NCBI RefSeq assembly: GCF_030272615.1
Contig: NW_026728904.1
Span: forward strand, 312,001 to 376,000
Direction: 5' to 3'
DNA length: 64,000 nucleotides
DNA from: Cryptomeria japonica
Taxonomy: Eukaryota > Streptophyta > Pinopsida > Cupressales > Cupressaceae
The stretch's first letter is position 1. Each line of letters opens with the position of its first letter. The notes below the pieces were generated by a model. The model was given only the letters and a program-made list of their open reading frames with translations, searched no databases and was not told the origin of the DNA. Both the position numbers and the translations under genes were made by a program. Shown here one piece after another: positions 36,001 to 47,297 of the stretch.

Positions 36001-37106
36001 CTTTTTCCACTGTTTGATGATGTAGGCTTGTCAGGGCATCTATAGGCTGGGTGTCCCAATCGACCACAATTGTAGCATTTCATGGTTGCAAAGTAGGAAC
36101 TACTCCTGCTAGTACCTCTACCCCTATTTGGCCCCCCTTGTGCACCTCTACCTTGAGAATGACCTCCTCTAAGGGTGGTCTCACTATTATGCTTAATCAA
36201 CTTGGACTCTCCTTGATTCCTTTGTTCACTTGTCTTGCTTTGGTAACCACCTCGGTGATTCATTTGATCTCTACCTCTGCCTCTACCCCTATTGTTAGAG
36301 TCTCCCTTCCTTTTGTTCCTCTCTTCTACCTTAGCAGCAAGCTGATGACACTTTTGGATAGTGTTAGGAGTCCATAGGCTTATCTCCTCTTGGATGTTCC
36401 ACTTTAGACCACATAGATACCTAGCCACCTTGATGGATTCTTCTTCTTGGACTTTGGATCTAAGACAAAGCTTTTGAAACTCTTTTGTGTAGGAGGCCAC
36501 ATCAAGATCCTTCTACTTTAATCCATGTCTCTTCTTATGAAGTTGGACTTCATAATCCTCGGGTAAGTAGTTCTCCTTGATCTTACTCACCATGGCCTTC
36601 CAATTGGCTATAGGTAGCTTTCCCATGCTAACTCTCTCTTCTTGCAAGTACTTCCACGATGTCAAGGTTGCTCCCTTTAGTCTAGATTTGGCAACCTTAA
36701 CCTTTTGGGATTCTGTCACACCCTCACACTCAAAATGGTTCTCCATACCCTCAATCCATTCCATGACGGTGTCAATATCCATCCTTCCGCTAAATAGTGG
36801 CAATCCTTCAAAAGATTTTGGATTCAAAGCCTTTATGGCCTTTACAAAAGGTTCTTCATTGATTAAGGGGTTTGGTTCAGGTATGATATCATCAAGATCA
36901 ATAAATTTCTTGCCTTTGTCATTGGTGTCTGAACCCCAGAGTCCATGTGCCCACTGATCAACCACTTCTTCTAGCTTATTCCTTATCTCACTCATAGCAT
37001 CTTCAAGGAGTCTATTTTTCTCCTTCTGCTCTTCTACCTCCCTAGCCAGCTCTGTATTAGTGACCATTATGTTCTCCCCTACTGATTCACCAAAATATAG
37101 AGACAT
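36000..37106 (-). pseudogene. Chromovirus gag with CCHC zinc knuckle
   Basis: Starts at ATG 37106, about 25 bp after the primer-binding site, and runs 197 codons to a stop at 36513; after that one stop it continues at 36500 (ASYTKEFQKLCLRSK). A gag capsid-like region holds ALNPKSFEGLPLFSGRMD and the Trp-rich TSWKYLQEER. A basic Arg/Gly-rich spacer leads to the zinc knuckle CYNCGRLGHPAYRC (C-x2-C-x4-H-x4-C) at about 36035-36080, with all four ligands. It is followed without a stop by the protease. Confidence 0.85.
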
Positions 37107-37131
37107 GCACGGTCCACCAAATCTTTAACTT

Positions 37132-37143
37132 GCTCTGATACCA
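37132..37143 (-). other. Chromovirus primer-binding site (initiator tRNA-Met)
   Basis: Minus strand TGGTATCAGAGC, 3 bp from the 5' LTR. It is complementary to the 3' end of plant initiator tRNA-Met. Confidence 0.9.
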
Positions 37144-37146
37144 ATC

Positions 37147-38745
37147 TGATGGGAATGGGTATGGGATAGACTAGCCTAGTCTATGCTCTTTCATCCTTTC
37201 CTTGGATCACTAGGTGTTCTAACCACACCCTAGGGTCTCTAGGAATTACCTTGCTTGTGGACTCCCCTGACCTTGCCCAATCCACCCACCAGCAACTTGT
37301 AATACTTCTCCTAAGGTCTCACCTACTCATGAGATTCAAAAGAACCCTTATTTAGGCTGATAAGGGTTTGGATTGTCCTACACTTTCTTAGTTCCTAGCA
37401 AGGATAGGACAGGTCTTAGACATGGTTTTCCATCCATTCATGTGCCCCCAAGAGGTTTTAACCTTCCGTTTCCTTACCGATCTCACTATTTTGCTTTTAT
37501 TCCTACAAAATAGGGCTACAAGGAATGTGCCCAATTAGGCCTCTATTCCAGACTTTTAGGGCTCCCTCTTGAAAATGATGCACACACTTGTGAATATTCC
37601 AAAAAGTAATACTAATCATTTGGAAAGGGCTCAAAGATTTTCCTATTTTTGGGCCTCCAAGTGTCCGTACACTTCCCTAGGTGAATTTTGGGGTTTTTGA
37701 GGGTTTTTACAAGGGTTTTAAGGCCTGCCTAGGTCACAGTGATGGTTTGGTGTTCTTACAACCTTGTCTAGATTGGTGGAAGCTCCTCCTTATAACTAAT
37801 GGTGCTCCACACACCCCTCTACAACTCCTCCAAAGGGTGAATCCTCCTTTGACCTTCCTTGCTCTCTTAGACCTCTGCAACCTTAACCCTTCCTAGTTGG
37901 GCACTATCCAGTCTTGCCTAGGAGTGGGTCTTTGGATGGCTTCCCTGCATCTTCAAGGGCCCTTCTTGCTCTAAGGTAATGTATTGGGTCTTCACTCCTA
38001 TTCCCCATGGTTTCATGGTGATTCCACAATGTGGATAGGAGTTGTCAACCCATTGACACAAAACAATCCAAAACTGGATAGTGAAAGAGTGTTTTACAAA
38101 ATATTTACAAAGGACTCAAAACCTGCACAACACACTAAAACTAATTGCTCAAAATGGAAGAGTAAACACAACACAAATCTCTCAACATAGTTTAGTCTTC
38201 AAAACATTCCATTATCACTCTCTGATGCTCCATTTGTGCCGACTGGCAACAAAATTACAGTCACAGTGAAGGTCTCTTTTCTTGGGCTGTACAAAAACTA
38301 ACATCCAACCCATCATTTTAGGGTTAGTAACAATATATAGTATCCTTTCCTTGGTCTATGTGCCAAAATTAGGGTTCTCCATGCTAAACTAAGGTTTTTG
38401 ACCTATTAGGTGGAAAAGTTGCTTGACAACTTTGAAAAGTTGTCATGCAACTTTTTGCAACTTTTGAGCAACTTTTGCAATATTGCTTTTCTTGACTCCT
38501 AGGCCTACATTGGGCTATCCTATGGACACAACCATGCTAAAAGGACCCCAAACTCATCAATGGCACACATACCCTCTCCTCCACAAGAAACCTCAACCAA
38601 GGCTTGAGAACCTAGGACCTAAACTAGGACCTAAATAAGACCAATGAGCTCATGGCTCTTATTACATTTACAATGTCTTCTTAAAGAAGAAAAACACCAA
38701 CAAAAACCAAAAGGAGGATGACCTTAGAAGGGTGCTCCTACACCA
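37147..38745 (-). repeat. Chromovirus 5' LTR
   Basis: 1599 bp, TG..CA; partner of 30866-32452. GTTTC follows at 38746-38750. Confidence 0.93.
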
Positions 38746-38964
38746 GTTTCCTAAACACAAAGTTTTTCTATAGATATCTCTCCCCCTTTGACATCAAATT
38801 CCAAAGCAATACAAATACCAAAACATACAACCAATTCATATAACTAATTATAATAACCAATTGTTATAACCAACTACTCCCCCTAAGAAGTAGCTCTCCT
38901 CCATCAAAGCTAGAAAAAGGTTTCTCTATTAATTTCTGTTGGTTTGATGTCAATCTTCAATTGT

Positions 38965-39726
38965 TTAAGTCTCTACCAGTGAGGGTATTACCCCAAGTTG
39001 CTCTCTGAGATATTCAAAGGTTTCCTTAGGCAAAGGCTTAGTAAAGATATCTGCAATCTTCTCTTTAGTATTCACATAAACCAATCTCACTTCTTTTGCT
39101 TCAACATTCTCTTTCAAAAACTTATATTTGATAGAAACATGTTTAGTCTTAGAGTGAAATACCAGATTCTTTGATATATCAATTGTTGTTGAATTATCAC
39201 ATTAAATGATTATAGGTTCTTTGCATTTTACCTTTATGTGCTTCGACATTTTCTTAATCCATAATACCTTAGTACAATTAGTTGTTTCTGCAACATATTC
39301 TAATTTTGTTGTTGATAATGGTGTATAACTCTATTTCTTTCTCAACCATGAAATCAATCTGCTACCAAGAAAGAATACTCCACCAGTAGTTCTCTTTATG
39401 TCATCAACATCTCCTATCCAATTTGCATCAGTGTATACACAAAAATCAAAATTTTCATCTTTAGGATACCATAAACCAAGATTTGTTGTGCCTCGTAGAT
39501 ACCGAAAAATCCTTTTCACTGTTGATTCATGATTTTCTTTAGGGTTACTCTGAAATCTTGAAACATTACTTACTGCATTCATTATATCAGGTCTTGTTTG
39601 TGTCAAATACAGTAAACCTCCAATCATAGATTTGTATCTTGTCAAATTAACAAGAGTTGAATCATCCTTCAATGTTAATTTATCAGTTGTAGTCATAGGA
39701 GTACTTACCGGTTTAGAGTTTTTCAT
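38965..39726 (-). pseudogene. Copia-1 RNase H and polyprotein end
   Basis: Reads KNSKPVSTPM, LLYLTQTRPDIMNAV, the FRYLRGTTNLGLWYP motif, and YTDANWIGDVDD with the RNase H Asp, then GGVFFLGSRLISW. Beyond a stop at 39331 the decayed frame can be followed to the closing LGVIPSLVET and TAA at 38965-38967. This is the ordinary C-terminus of a plant Copia polyprotein. Confidence 0.88.
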
Positions 39727-39826
39727 ACCAAATTTCTTCAGTGGTTCCTTAAAGTATTTTGTTTGACATATGAATATACCTTTATCAGTCTATGAGATCA
39801 GCAATCCTAAAAAATAATTTTATCTC

Positions 39827-40440
39827 TCAAATCATAGACATTTCAAATTCTTCCTGCATCTTATTAGCAAAGTCTTTACGCAATCCATCTTCTCCTCTAG
39901 AAATGATATCATAAAAAAAAACTTCAATAACCAAGATGTCATCATTAGTCACTTTTAAATATAAGTTGTTGTCAGCATTACCTTTAGTGTAACCAAACTT
40001 CAGAAGATATTTGTCCAATCTAGCATACCAAGCTCTAGGAGCTTGCTTTAATCCATACAAAGATTTCCTTAATTTGCAAACCTTATCTTTATTATCTATC
40101 AATGAAAATCCATCTAGTTGTTCAATGTAAACTTCCTCTTCAAGATCACCATTCAAGAAATGCACATTTTACATTCATTTGATATACTTTGTAGTTCTTA
40201 TGTGCTAAAAATGCAAGAAATAATCTGACTGCCTCAATTCTAGCTACCGGTGCAAAGGTTTCATCATAGTCAACTCCCTCTTTTTGTGAGTATCCTTTGC
40301 ATACTAATCTTGCTTTGTTTCTGATTACCTTACCATCTTCATTAAGTTTCTTTCTAAATACCCATTTAGTTCCAATTACATTTTTGTCTTTAGGTCGGGG
40401 AACCAATATCCATGTATTATTCTTTTCAATTTGTTCTAAT
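39827..40440 (-). pseudogene. Copia-1 reverse transcriptase, catalytic motif lost
   Basis: Two frames, 40406-40146 and 40165-39827, joined by a frameshift at LEW / [12 protein letters not shown]. The N-terminal signature [39 protein letters not shown] and LYGLKQAPRAWY are clear. The first catalytic region reads [10 protein letters not shown] where QMDVKSAFLNG is usual, so Asp is Asn. The YVDD position is degraded to FFYDI. Inactive. Confidence 0.9.
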
Positions 40441-40599
40441 TAATCTTCCATTGCTTTAATCCAATATTTATCTTCACATGCCTCAATAACAGATGTTGGT
40501 TCAATTTGAGAAATTAAACATACCTCTTCATTTGTCAGTCTTCCTCTTGTCATAGCACCTTGATACTTATTTCCAATTATCTAACTTTCAAAGTGATTC

Positions 40600-42180
40600 A
40601 GTCTTACATACTTGGGTTTGTTCACTTGTTGTTGTTCTTTAGTCACTATGGAATGATGTCGGTGTGACTAGATCCACATTTTGTACCAGTGCACTCTGTA
40701 TTGGTTCATTTATGATCATCTCAACTACCGGTTCAGAATCTACAGACCTTGAATTTCCTCTAAATTTTTCATCTATCTTCACATTAGCAATCTCAATGAT
40801 CTTCTGTAATCTTTTATTAAAACATCTATATGCCTTCATCTTAGATGAATAACCAATAAATATTCCTTCATAACTTCTAGGATCAAATTTACCAATATAA
40901 TCATCTCTCTTAATATAACATTTTCTTCTAAGTATTTTAAAGTATTTAAGAGTAGGAGCATTACCAAACCATAGTTCATAAGGGGTCTTACCGGTTTCAC
41001 CTTTGATGTGAACTGTGTTGAAAGTGTAAACCATTGTATTCACTGCTTCTCTCTAATACACATGAGGTAGATTTTCTTCCAGTATCATGCTTCTAGCTAC
41101 ATCCAGAATAGTTTTATTCTTCTTTTTCACAATTCCATTCTGCTGAGGTGTCTGAGGTGCTGATAGTTGTCTTTCGATTCCATTCACTTCACAAAATGTA
41201 TTGAACTCCTTAGATGTAAATTATCCTCCTTGATCTGATCTTAAACATTTGATTTTCTTACCAGTTTCATTCTCTACCATTGCCTTGAATAACTTGAATT
41301 TTCTAAAAGCTTCTAATTTCTCCCTGAGAAAAGTAACCCAACACATTCTAGAATAATCATCAATAATTAGCATAAAATATCTATCTCCCTATAGACTTCT
41401 TGTTCTTGCTAGAACACACAAGTCAGTATGGATTAAATCAAGAACATTATTGGATTTCTCAGAAATACTCTTAAAAGTTGTTTTCACTTGCTTTCCCATT
41501 TGACATCCCTTACATACCGGATTATGAGGTTTTACAATCTTAGGTAAATCCTTTAATGCCTTAGTTGAACTGATCTTTACAGTGCAATCAAAATTTACAT
41601 GACAAAGTCTCTTATGCCAAAACCAACTTTCATCAATATGTGCAATCAAGCATGTCTTTTCACTGTTAGTCAAATGAAAGACATTACCTCTAGTTTGATT
41701 ACCGGTTGCAATCTCCAAACCAGTTCTATTCATGATTTTGCATTTACCATTCTTGAATTGTAAGTGAAATCCCTTTTCAGCTAATTGACCAACACTCAAA
41801 AGATTATGCTTCAAACCTTCAACATAATAAACGTTGTCAGTATTGTGCCTACCATCAAAAGATATAGTTCCCTATCCTTTGATCAAACAAGCTTTATCAT
41901 CCCCAAATCTTACTAGACCTCCACTATATTTATGAAAAGATAAGTATTTTCTTTTATCACCAGTCATATGATGTGAACATCCAGAATCTATAATCCATTC
42001 ATCTTTTTCTTGAATTTCAGCTGCTAGGGCCTGCTCTATCGGTGGAACAATAGGTCTCGGTTGATATTCTTTTATTGCAACAAAAGCCCATCCATTGGCT
42101 GTCAGTTCTTCATCAGAATCATCAGTAACTCCTTCATTGACATAGTAACATGATTTATCTTTGTTCTTCTTAAATTTGTA
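40600..42180 (-). pseudogene. Copia-1 protease and integrase
   Basis: The protease site is DSGCSHHM-like at about 42000. GAG-pre-integrase follows with NLLSVGQLAEKGF and the zinc-binding WHKRLCHVN and CKGCQMGK. The integrase core has the first Asp at HTDLC and the second in RSDQGG, each with nearby stops (for example at 41389). The final catalytic Glu, normally in NGVVERKN, is changed: the frame reads NGIVKKKN. The rest (YTFNTVHIKGETGKTPYELWFG, then GIFIGYSSKMKAYRCFN) is typical of Copia integrase C-termini. Confidence 0.88.
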
Positions 42181-42183
42181 TCT

Positions 42184-43116
42184 CTAATATTTAGGGTTAG
42201 GCTTATATGTCCTTTTAGCTTCTTCTCTCAATATTGCATGTCTATCAGGACATCTAGATGCCATATGACCAAATTTATTGTAGTTAAAACATTTAAATGG
42301 TGCTTTACCTTCATACTTACTTCCAATAGAACCTTTAGGCATTTTCCTTGCAAATAGTGCTTCAAGCTCTTCCAGTTCTTCATTTCCCCTCCTGATATAT
42401 TCAAATTCTCTTCCATAAATTGCTTTCCAATCAGATTTATCAGATGATGATGATTCTTCAGATGATGATGCTTTGAAGGCCAAATCTGTCTTAATTGTAA
42501 CAGCAGGACCACATTCCTCAAGCTCAAATGCTGAAAGTTTTCCAACCAAGGTGTCTCTAGATATTGATATATTAGGCATTGTTCTCAACTCATTAATAGA
42601 AGTCACTTTCATTTTATATGCCAGTGGAAAAGCTTTTAAAACTTTAGAAATAATTTCATCTTCACTTAAGGATCCTTCACAATATTGTATTCCTAAAACA
42701 ATTTCACTAACCCTTTCCATAAAAGCATAAATTCTTTCATCTTCTTCCATTTTCAAATTTTCATACCTGACCCAGAAGCATTCCAGTTTCACAATTTTGA
42801 CAATGGTATCTCCTTCATTCAATGTCTCCAATTTATCCCAAATAGCTTTAGTAGTAGATCGGTCTGATAATCCCATGATTTGCTGATCTGATAATGCGCT
42901 CAAAAATACTTCTCTTGCTTTGCAATCATTCTCTTGATCCTTACCCAATGTTGGTGGATTAGGTTGATTCAGTGTAGGACTAGCATAGCCATTCTTTGTA
43001 ACTTCCCATATGTCTCTTCCAACTCAATTCAGATGTGTCTCCATTCTGATCTTTCATATACCATAGTTAGTTCCATCAAGTTTTGGACTATCCTTCCTAA
43101 AAAAAATTGTTGTCAT
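42184..43116 (-). pseudogene. Copia-1 gag
   Basis: The start is the ATG at 43116-43114, 44 bp from the primer site, giving MTTIFFRKDSPKLDGTNYG; the next Trp codon of the YxxWK motif is a stop and another stop follows before the long frame at 42948. The UBN2-type gag is clear (FLSALSDQQIMGLSD, AIWDKLETLNEGD, MEEDERIYAFMERV). The zinc knuckle reads CFNYNKFGHMASRC: the second Cys is Tyr. Nucleic-acid binding is therefore probably lost. Confidence 0.88.
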
Positions 43117-43159
43117 AGAATCTCCTCAAGCTATTAGACTTCTGCAAAAAGAGAACTTA

Positions 43160-43171
43160 GCTCTGATACCA
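43160..43171 (-). other. Copia-1 primer-binding site (initiator tRNA-Met)
   Basis: Minus TGGTATCAGAGC next to the 5' LTR. Same tRNA as used by the chromovirus inside it. Confidence 0.9.
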
Positions 43172-43173
43172 AT

Positions 43174-44217
43174 AGTTAGGACCCAAGAGGCAAATGAGAG
43201 GGGGGGAGTGAATAATTTATCTATTAATTTCATTTCAAATATAACTTAATCAAACATGATACTTAATACCGGTAAACCAAACTTAATGTCGGTTGATAGA
43301 TTGACAGTTAGTATTAATACCGATGAAGCTTAATGCATAAAACGGAAATAGAAACAACGTCCACAACTCATAACACAGAGATTTGTACATGCAAACCTTG
43401 TAAGGGTAAAAACCATGGTGGGAAACCTTATCCACAATCAGGTGATACTACTGCAGATAGTATGCATAAACAAATGGGGTCTACACATGTAGAAAGGCCA
43501 ACCGCCTAGAGCTCACTGCTCAATCAAAAAATAGGATTCACACTGACTACAATTGGATGGTTAGATCCAATGAATGTACTGCTCAAAGTAGCATCTCCAA
43601 TGTTGGATTCAGTATTGGTTAAGCTTTGATAATCACCTTCAAACCTTCCTTGAACCTTCTATATGGTCTGCTCATATGATCTTCAATATTCACACATACC
43701 ATGTTATAATACCATGTACAGTTATATTCACTCTTTTTTTTATCTCACAAATGAGATCTTACATGTATACCAAAACCTAAGACCAAATGTGTAGGTTGTC
43801 TCACTAAGAATATTACAATTAAATCAATTACAAATAAGTCAAGATGTGATGTATCATGTCGGCTCAATACATTTACAACAATGTCCAATCAATAAATCAT
43901 TTTCATAATGTGCCATGCTGATATGGAATAGATAATGCATACTGGTCCATTACCTAGACCAATTTTCTAGTGACGGAAAATATTTCAAACCGATTAGACC
44001 AATAACCAAAATACCAAAACCAAGTATCCAAACCATGTCTTCAACATAACCAAGTGATATCCAGATGGTAACAAGTCATCCTCCATGCTGGTGAACAATA
44101 TACCAGTGACTATGCATAAGTCACTGAACATGTTGGTTCAAAATAACCATAGATCTCCAGAAGGATAAGTGTTGACATCAATGACAAAACTAATGCAACA
44201 CATCCATAATACCAACA
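43174..44217 (-). repeat. Copia-1 5' LTR
   Basis: 1044 bp. Its left terminal T is changed to A (agttagg); the right end is accaaca. Followed by TSD ATAAG at 44218-44222. Confidence 0.9.
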
Positions 44218-44222
44218 ATAAG

Positions 44223-45440
44223 TGTTATTCATTAGAGTCTTATTACTAAAAGAAGGGATTTTAGAATGAGTAGAAAACAAAGTCTCATAAGTGGGATTAG
44301 AAATCTCTTGAGGAGATCCATAAGAGATTTGTTCATCACCAAGATTTCCTTATAAGGGGGGTGAGTGTTGAAAGAAGTAGAAGATGATTTGATTGAGGTG
44401 AGGTCATCATCACTACTAAATATAGCATTCACATTGAGAGACATTCTTTTAAATTCTTTGGTGGGATTAGAAGGATTATATCCAAATCCAAATGAAGCTT
44501 CATGTGTGTTATGTTCTAAAGGAACTTTAATTTTTTATTCATTTGCGCCAGAACCATTGCCATAATAGCCACTCTTAGCTAAAATCTGAAAACTAAGACC
44601 ATAAAGGGATGCCAAATTAGAAAGAGAAGGTTGCTCCTCATAGGTCTCAGTGCTATATGAATTAGAGGAATCCTTTGAAGAATTATCTAAATTAGAAGTA
44701 GCCACAAAGTGGCTACTTAGTTGCTTAGATAAAGTGGGTTTCTCTTTAGGTTCCTCCTTCAATTTCTCCTTCTCAGTCTTAGATTCTTTCCAAGATACTC
44801 TATACTTTCCTATAAAAGTAGGGGTAAAGTCTATAGATCCCCAATCATCATTTGAGAGAACTCCTTTAGGAGAAAACATATCCTTAGGAGGAGATTCTGA
44901 TTGAGTAGAAGAATCAAGAGTACTAGAAGGATCAAGATTATTAAAGGAAATAGATGTATTTGAAGAAGTAGGAAGATTGAGAGAAGAATGCGAAGTAGTT
45001 GAACAAGAAGATCTAGATTTTAATGGTTCTTGAATATTGGTATCAACTAACAAGGTGTATGTCATATTGTTATAAATGAAATTGACCTGCCTATGCAAAG
45101 TTGAGGGGACAACTTGCATGCTATGAATCCAAGGTCTCCCTAAGAGAAGGTTATATGTCAAATTACCAGGCATGACATGCATAGGTGTAGGTAAAATAAC
45201 ACGGCCTACCTTAATAGGCAATGTTATGACACCTAAATATTGTTTAGAAACATTATCAAAGCCTCGAATAGAAATAGAAGTATGTTTGATGAGTGAAAAA
45301 TCCACATTAATCTTATCCAATAAGTCCACACTGCAAACATTAAGGCCAAATCCATTATCCACAAGGGTTCACCTTATAGCACTATCATTGATAATAACCA
45401 CAATCATAAGAGGATCATATTGATGTCAGATTTCATGAGA
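44223..45440 (-). pseudogene. Tat-like Gypsy aspartic protease with G-patch-like tail
   Basis: The open frame 45362-44535 begins at the active site LVDNGFGLNVC (D-N-G where D-S/T-G is usual) and continues through VSKQYLGVITLPIKVG and NLLLGRPWIHSMQVVPSTLH, hallmarks of the retroviral protease in plant Tat/Athila-branch Gypsy elements. A long Ser-rich, then Lys/Glu-rich linker follows. At 44610-44455 the frame, with one stop, reads AKSGYYGNGSGANE then VPLEHNTHEASFGFGYNP, matching the Gly-rich G-patch spacing. RT should come next; instead the sequence is cut by Copia-1 at 44222 and none is found beyond it. Confidence 0.75.
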
Positions 45441-45830
45441 AGGTAACTCATCTTGCATGAATAAAATTTGAGCTTTGGGTTTGTTTGTAGGATCAACCAA
45501 AGAAGCCATGCTATTAGGTGTCACTGTAGCTGGGACATCTAAATTTTTCAAAGCATCTTGTAACATCCCATGATAAGCAGGTGAAGCTTGAACCAAATCC
45601 CAAATAGAAATATTGGCAAGCGTAGCTTTAAGTTGTTGAATGAACTCATAATCCTTACTAAGAGTCTGTAATATATGAGGTGCTTATGGAAGAGTAGGTT
45701 GAGAGGGAGGAAGTGAAGTTGGGATAACTGGAGGAGGATTAGGTTGCCTATTCTTTCTTGTGTTGTAGGTATGAGTAACTGTATTATAACTCTCTATAGT
45801 GATTTTCTTATCATATTTGGTGCAGGAGCA
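45440..45830 (-). pseudogene. Tat-like gag-to-protease linker
   Basis: Minus frames read THTYNTRKNRQPNPPP, then ILQTLSKDYEFIQQLKATLANISIWDLV and MASLVDPTNKPKAQILFM, ending in frame with the protease apart from stops at SHEI and before TLVDNG. The pattern FIQQLKATxAxISxWxL is common just upstream of proteases in plant Tat-branch elements. There is no zinc knuckle here. Confidence 0.6.
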
Positions 45831-47290
45831 CCCAAAGACACAAATTAAGCCTAAAAGAGTCTAATATCACCTGTGAGGTGAAAATGATCATATGTAATAG
45901 GTTGATAGTTTTGTGAGTCAATAAGACCCAATTGATGTAAGCCATTGTCATGGTTGCATTTTATAAGCCGCCATGGACAAATGACCATGTGGGCTAGTAG
46001 GAGTCTAGGCATGAGTTAGGAAAATAAATATTGGTATTAGAAACATCAGAAAAATCCTTGGAATATGCCAAATACACCTTGGAGTCACCAAATTTGAAAA
46101 GTGTGAGTTGACAACTTTTGTTGTCATTGCAAAATGTTGTAAAAAATGGATAACTAACCCTCCTATAGTTCCAAAGTTTGAAAAGTGGTTGGAAACCATT
46201 AGGGAGGCTATATTATGCCCACTTGGATTGATTCCAAGGCTATTGTTGGTCTTTTTGTTGAATTTGTTGAAATTGGTAAAGTTTTGGAGTCTGGAGCAAT
46301 ACAATATATTTGGAGTTTGTTGAAATTTTGCACGTTTGATGTTATTTTCTGACTGATACATATTGGTGGATGCCTAAAACCAATTGGATGAGTTGGGGAA
46401 GTCTCTTACCTTTCATTTGAATTAAGTTTGAGGTCTTGTAACAATAGTGTTGTAGAGATCCATCAAAAACTAACCGAACTAGTCACAAACCTTATCGACA
46501 CTTAGGGTTTCACTGTAAAGATGCCCTTAATCTGACATTTTCACTAGAGGACCAAACAACCCATGCAAAAATGTTAGAGGGGCCATTGTACCTTAATATT
46601 TTGGTTTTGGTTTGTAGGGAGGCTCCAATCTTGAAGAGATTGAATTGACACTAGGTGGGCATCTCTATGTGACCACCTGAACTGTAGAGGTGAAAATCAC
46701 TTACAATAGACAAAGAAGATGGGATCAAGTTTAGGAACCTTATATTTGGTGGTTTGAAACCTTACCCCATCTTGCAGAAGTGTTGGTTTAGTTGGGGGAC
46801 TAATAAAAGGGGTACTTGGTTTGTAAATTAGGCCTAATTGGCTTAATTAGGTCTAGAAGGACAGTAAGGATATAGACCTTTCAAAATTTTGGTTAGAGTA
46901 TAAGACTTTGGGAAATTTTGTAACTTGATAAAAGGTATCTAAATCTGCCCTTAGTTTTTCTTTTCCTTTGGAATTTATTAAGTTGTATGTGGATAATTTA
47001 ACCGGTAGAGCTACTAGTCTACCGGTAGGGCTACTAGACAAATAGGATAGTTGTGGGACAAGTACCCCTAACCCATTTGATAGTTAGATCTTATGGTTTT
47101 TTTTGTGTTGGTGGGACCACCAATAGACAAAAATCCAATAGGTTTTCATCCCAGTGGTACTGGAAGATTGTTTGCCATTCACACAAGATTAGAGTGTTTT
47201 CATCCTACTGGTACCGGAAGATACTAAACCGGTATGGATCTGGTCACACAAATTGTTGTGTGAGTTGAGTACTTGGTAGGTGTGTTGTTT
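45830..47290. mobile_element. Unclassified insertion or non-coding part within the Tat-like element
   Basis: The gag-linker reading stops at about 45830 and acidic ORF sequence resumes at about 47300. In between is sequence of different character with short frames on both strands (for example 46108-46323 plus) and no recognised domain. Words such as accggt, and the frequent TTG/TTTGG runs, resemble LTR sequence, but I could not find two ends with a matching TSD. Confidence 0.3.
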
Positions 47291-47297
47291 GACACCT

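Larger units (their letters stand above)
30866..38745 (-). mobile_element. Gypsy chromovirus, full length, TSD GTTTC
   Basis: LTRs at 30866-32452 and 37147-38745 both run from TGATGGGAATGG to CTACACCA. GTTTC flanks the unit at 30861-30865 and 38746-38750. The initiator tRNA-Met primer site is at 37132-37143 (minus TGGTATCAGAGC) and a polypurine tract (AGAGGGGGAGTA on minus) at 32453-32464. Domain order gag, protease, RT, RNase H, integrase, chromodomain is that of Ty3/Gypsy chromoviruses. The unit is 7880 bp and lies inside Copia-1, so it is younger. The LTRs differ by roughly a dozen changes in the first 150 bp, so it is not a recent arrival. Confidence 0.95.
29617..44217 (-). mobile_element. 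Copia-1, full-length LTR retrotransposon with a nested Gypsy, TSD ATAAG
   Basis: LTRs at 29617-30683 and 43174-44217 bound a minus-strand Copia coding region. ATAAG flanks it at 29612-29616 and 44218-44222. A primer-binding site complementary to initiator tRNA-Met (TGGTATCAGAGC on minus, 43160-43171) lies next to the 5' LTR, and a polypurine tract (AAAAGGGGATA on minus, about 30685-30695) next to the 3' LTR. Domain order gag, protease, integrase, RT, RNase H defines Copia. A chromovirus (30866-38745) sits between the stop of the polyprotein and the polypurine tract; without it and its duplicated site the element is about 6.7 kb. The host sequence on both sides is the Tat-like element. Confidence 0.93.

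Noticed and set aside
34751-36957. Several plus-strand frames of 60-126 codons
   Set aside because: Antisense shadows of the chromovirus gag and pol on minus.
37132-37143. Possible tRNA gene fragment
   Set aside because: Only the 12-nt complement of the tRNA 3' end is present, next to an LTR: a primer-binding site.
45830-47290. Solo LTR inside the Tat-like element
   Set aside because: I could not find TG..CA ends with a matching duplication, so it is listed only as unclassified.
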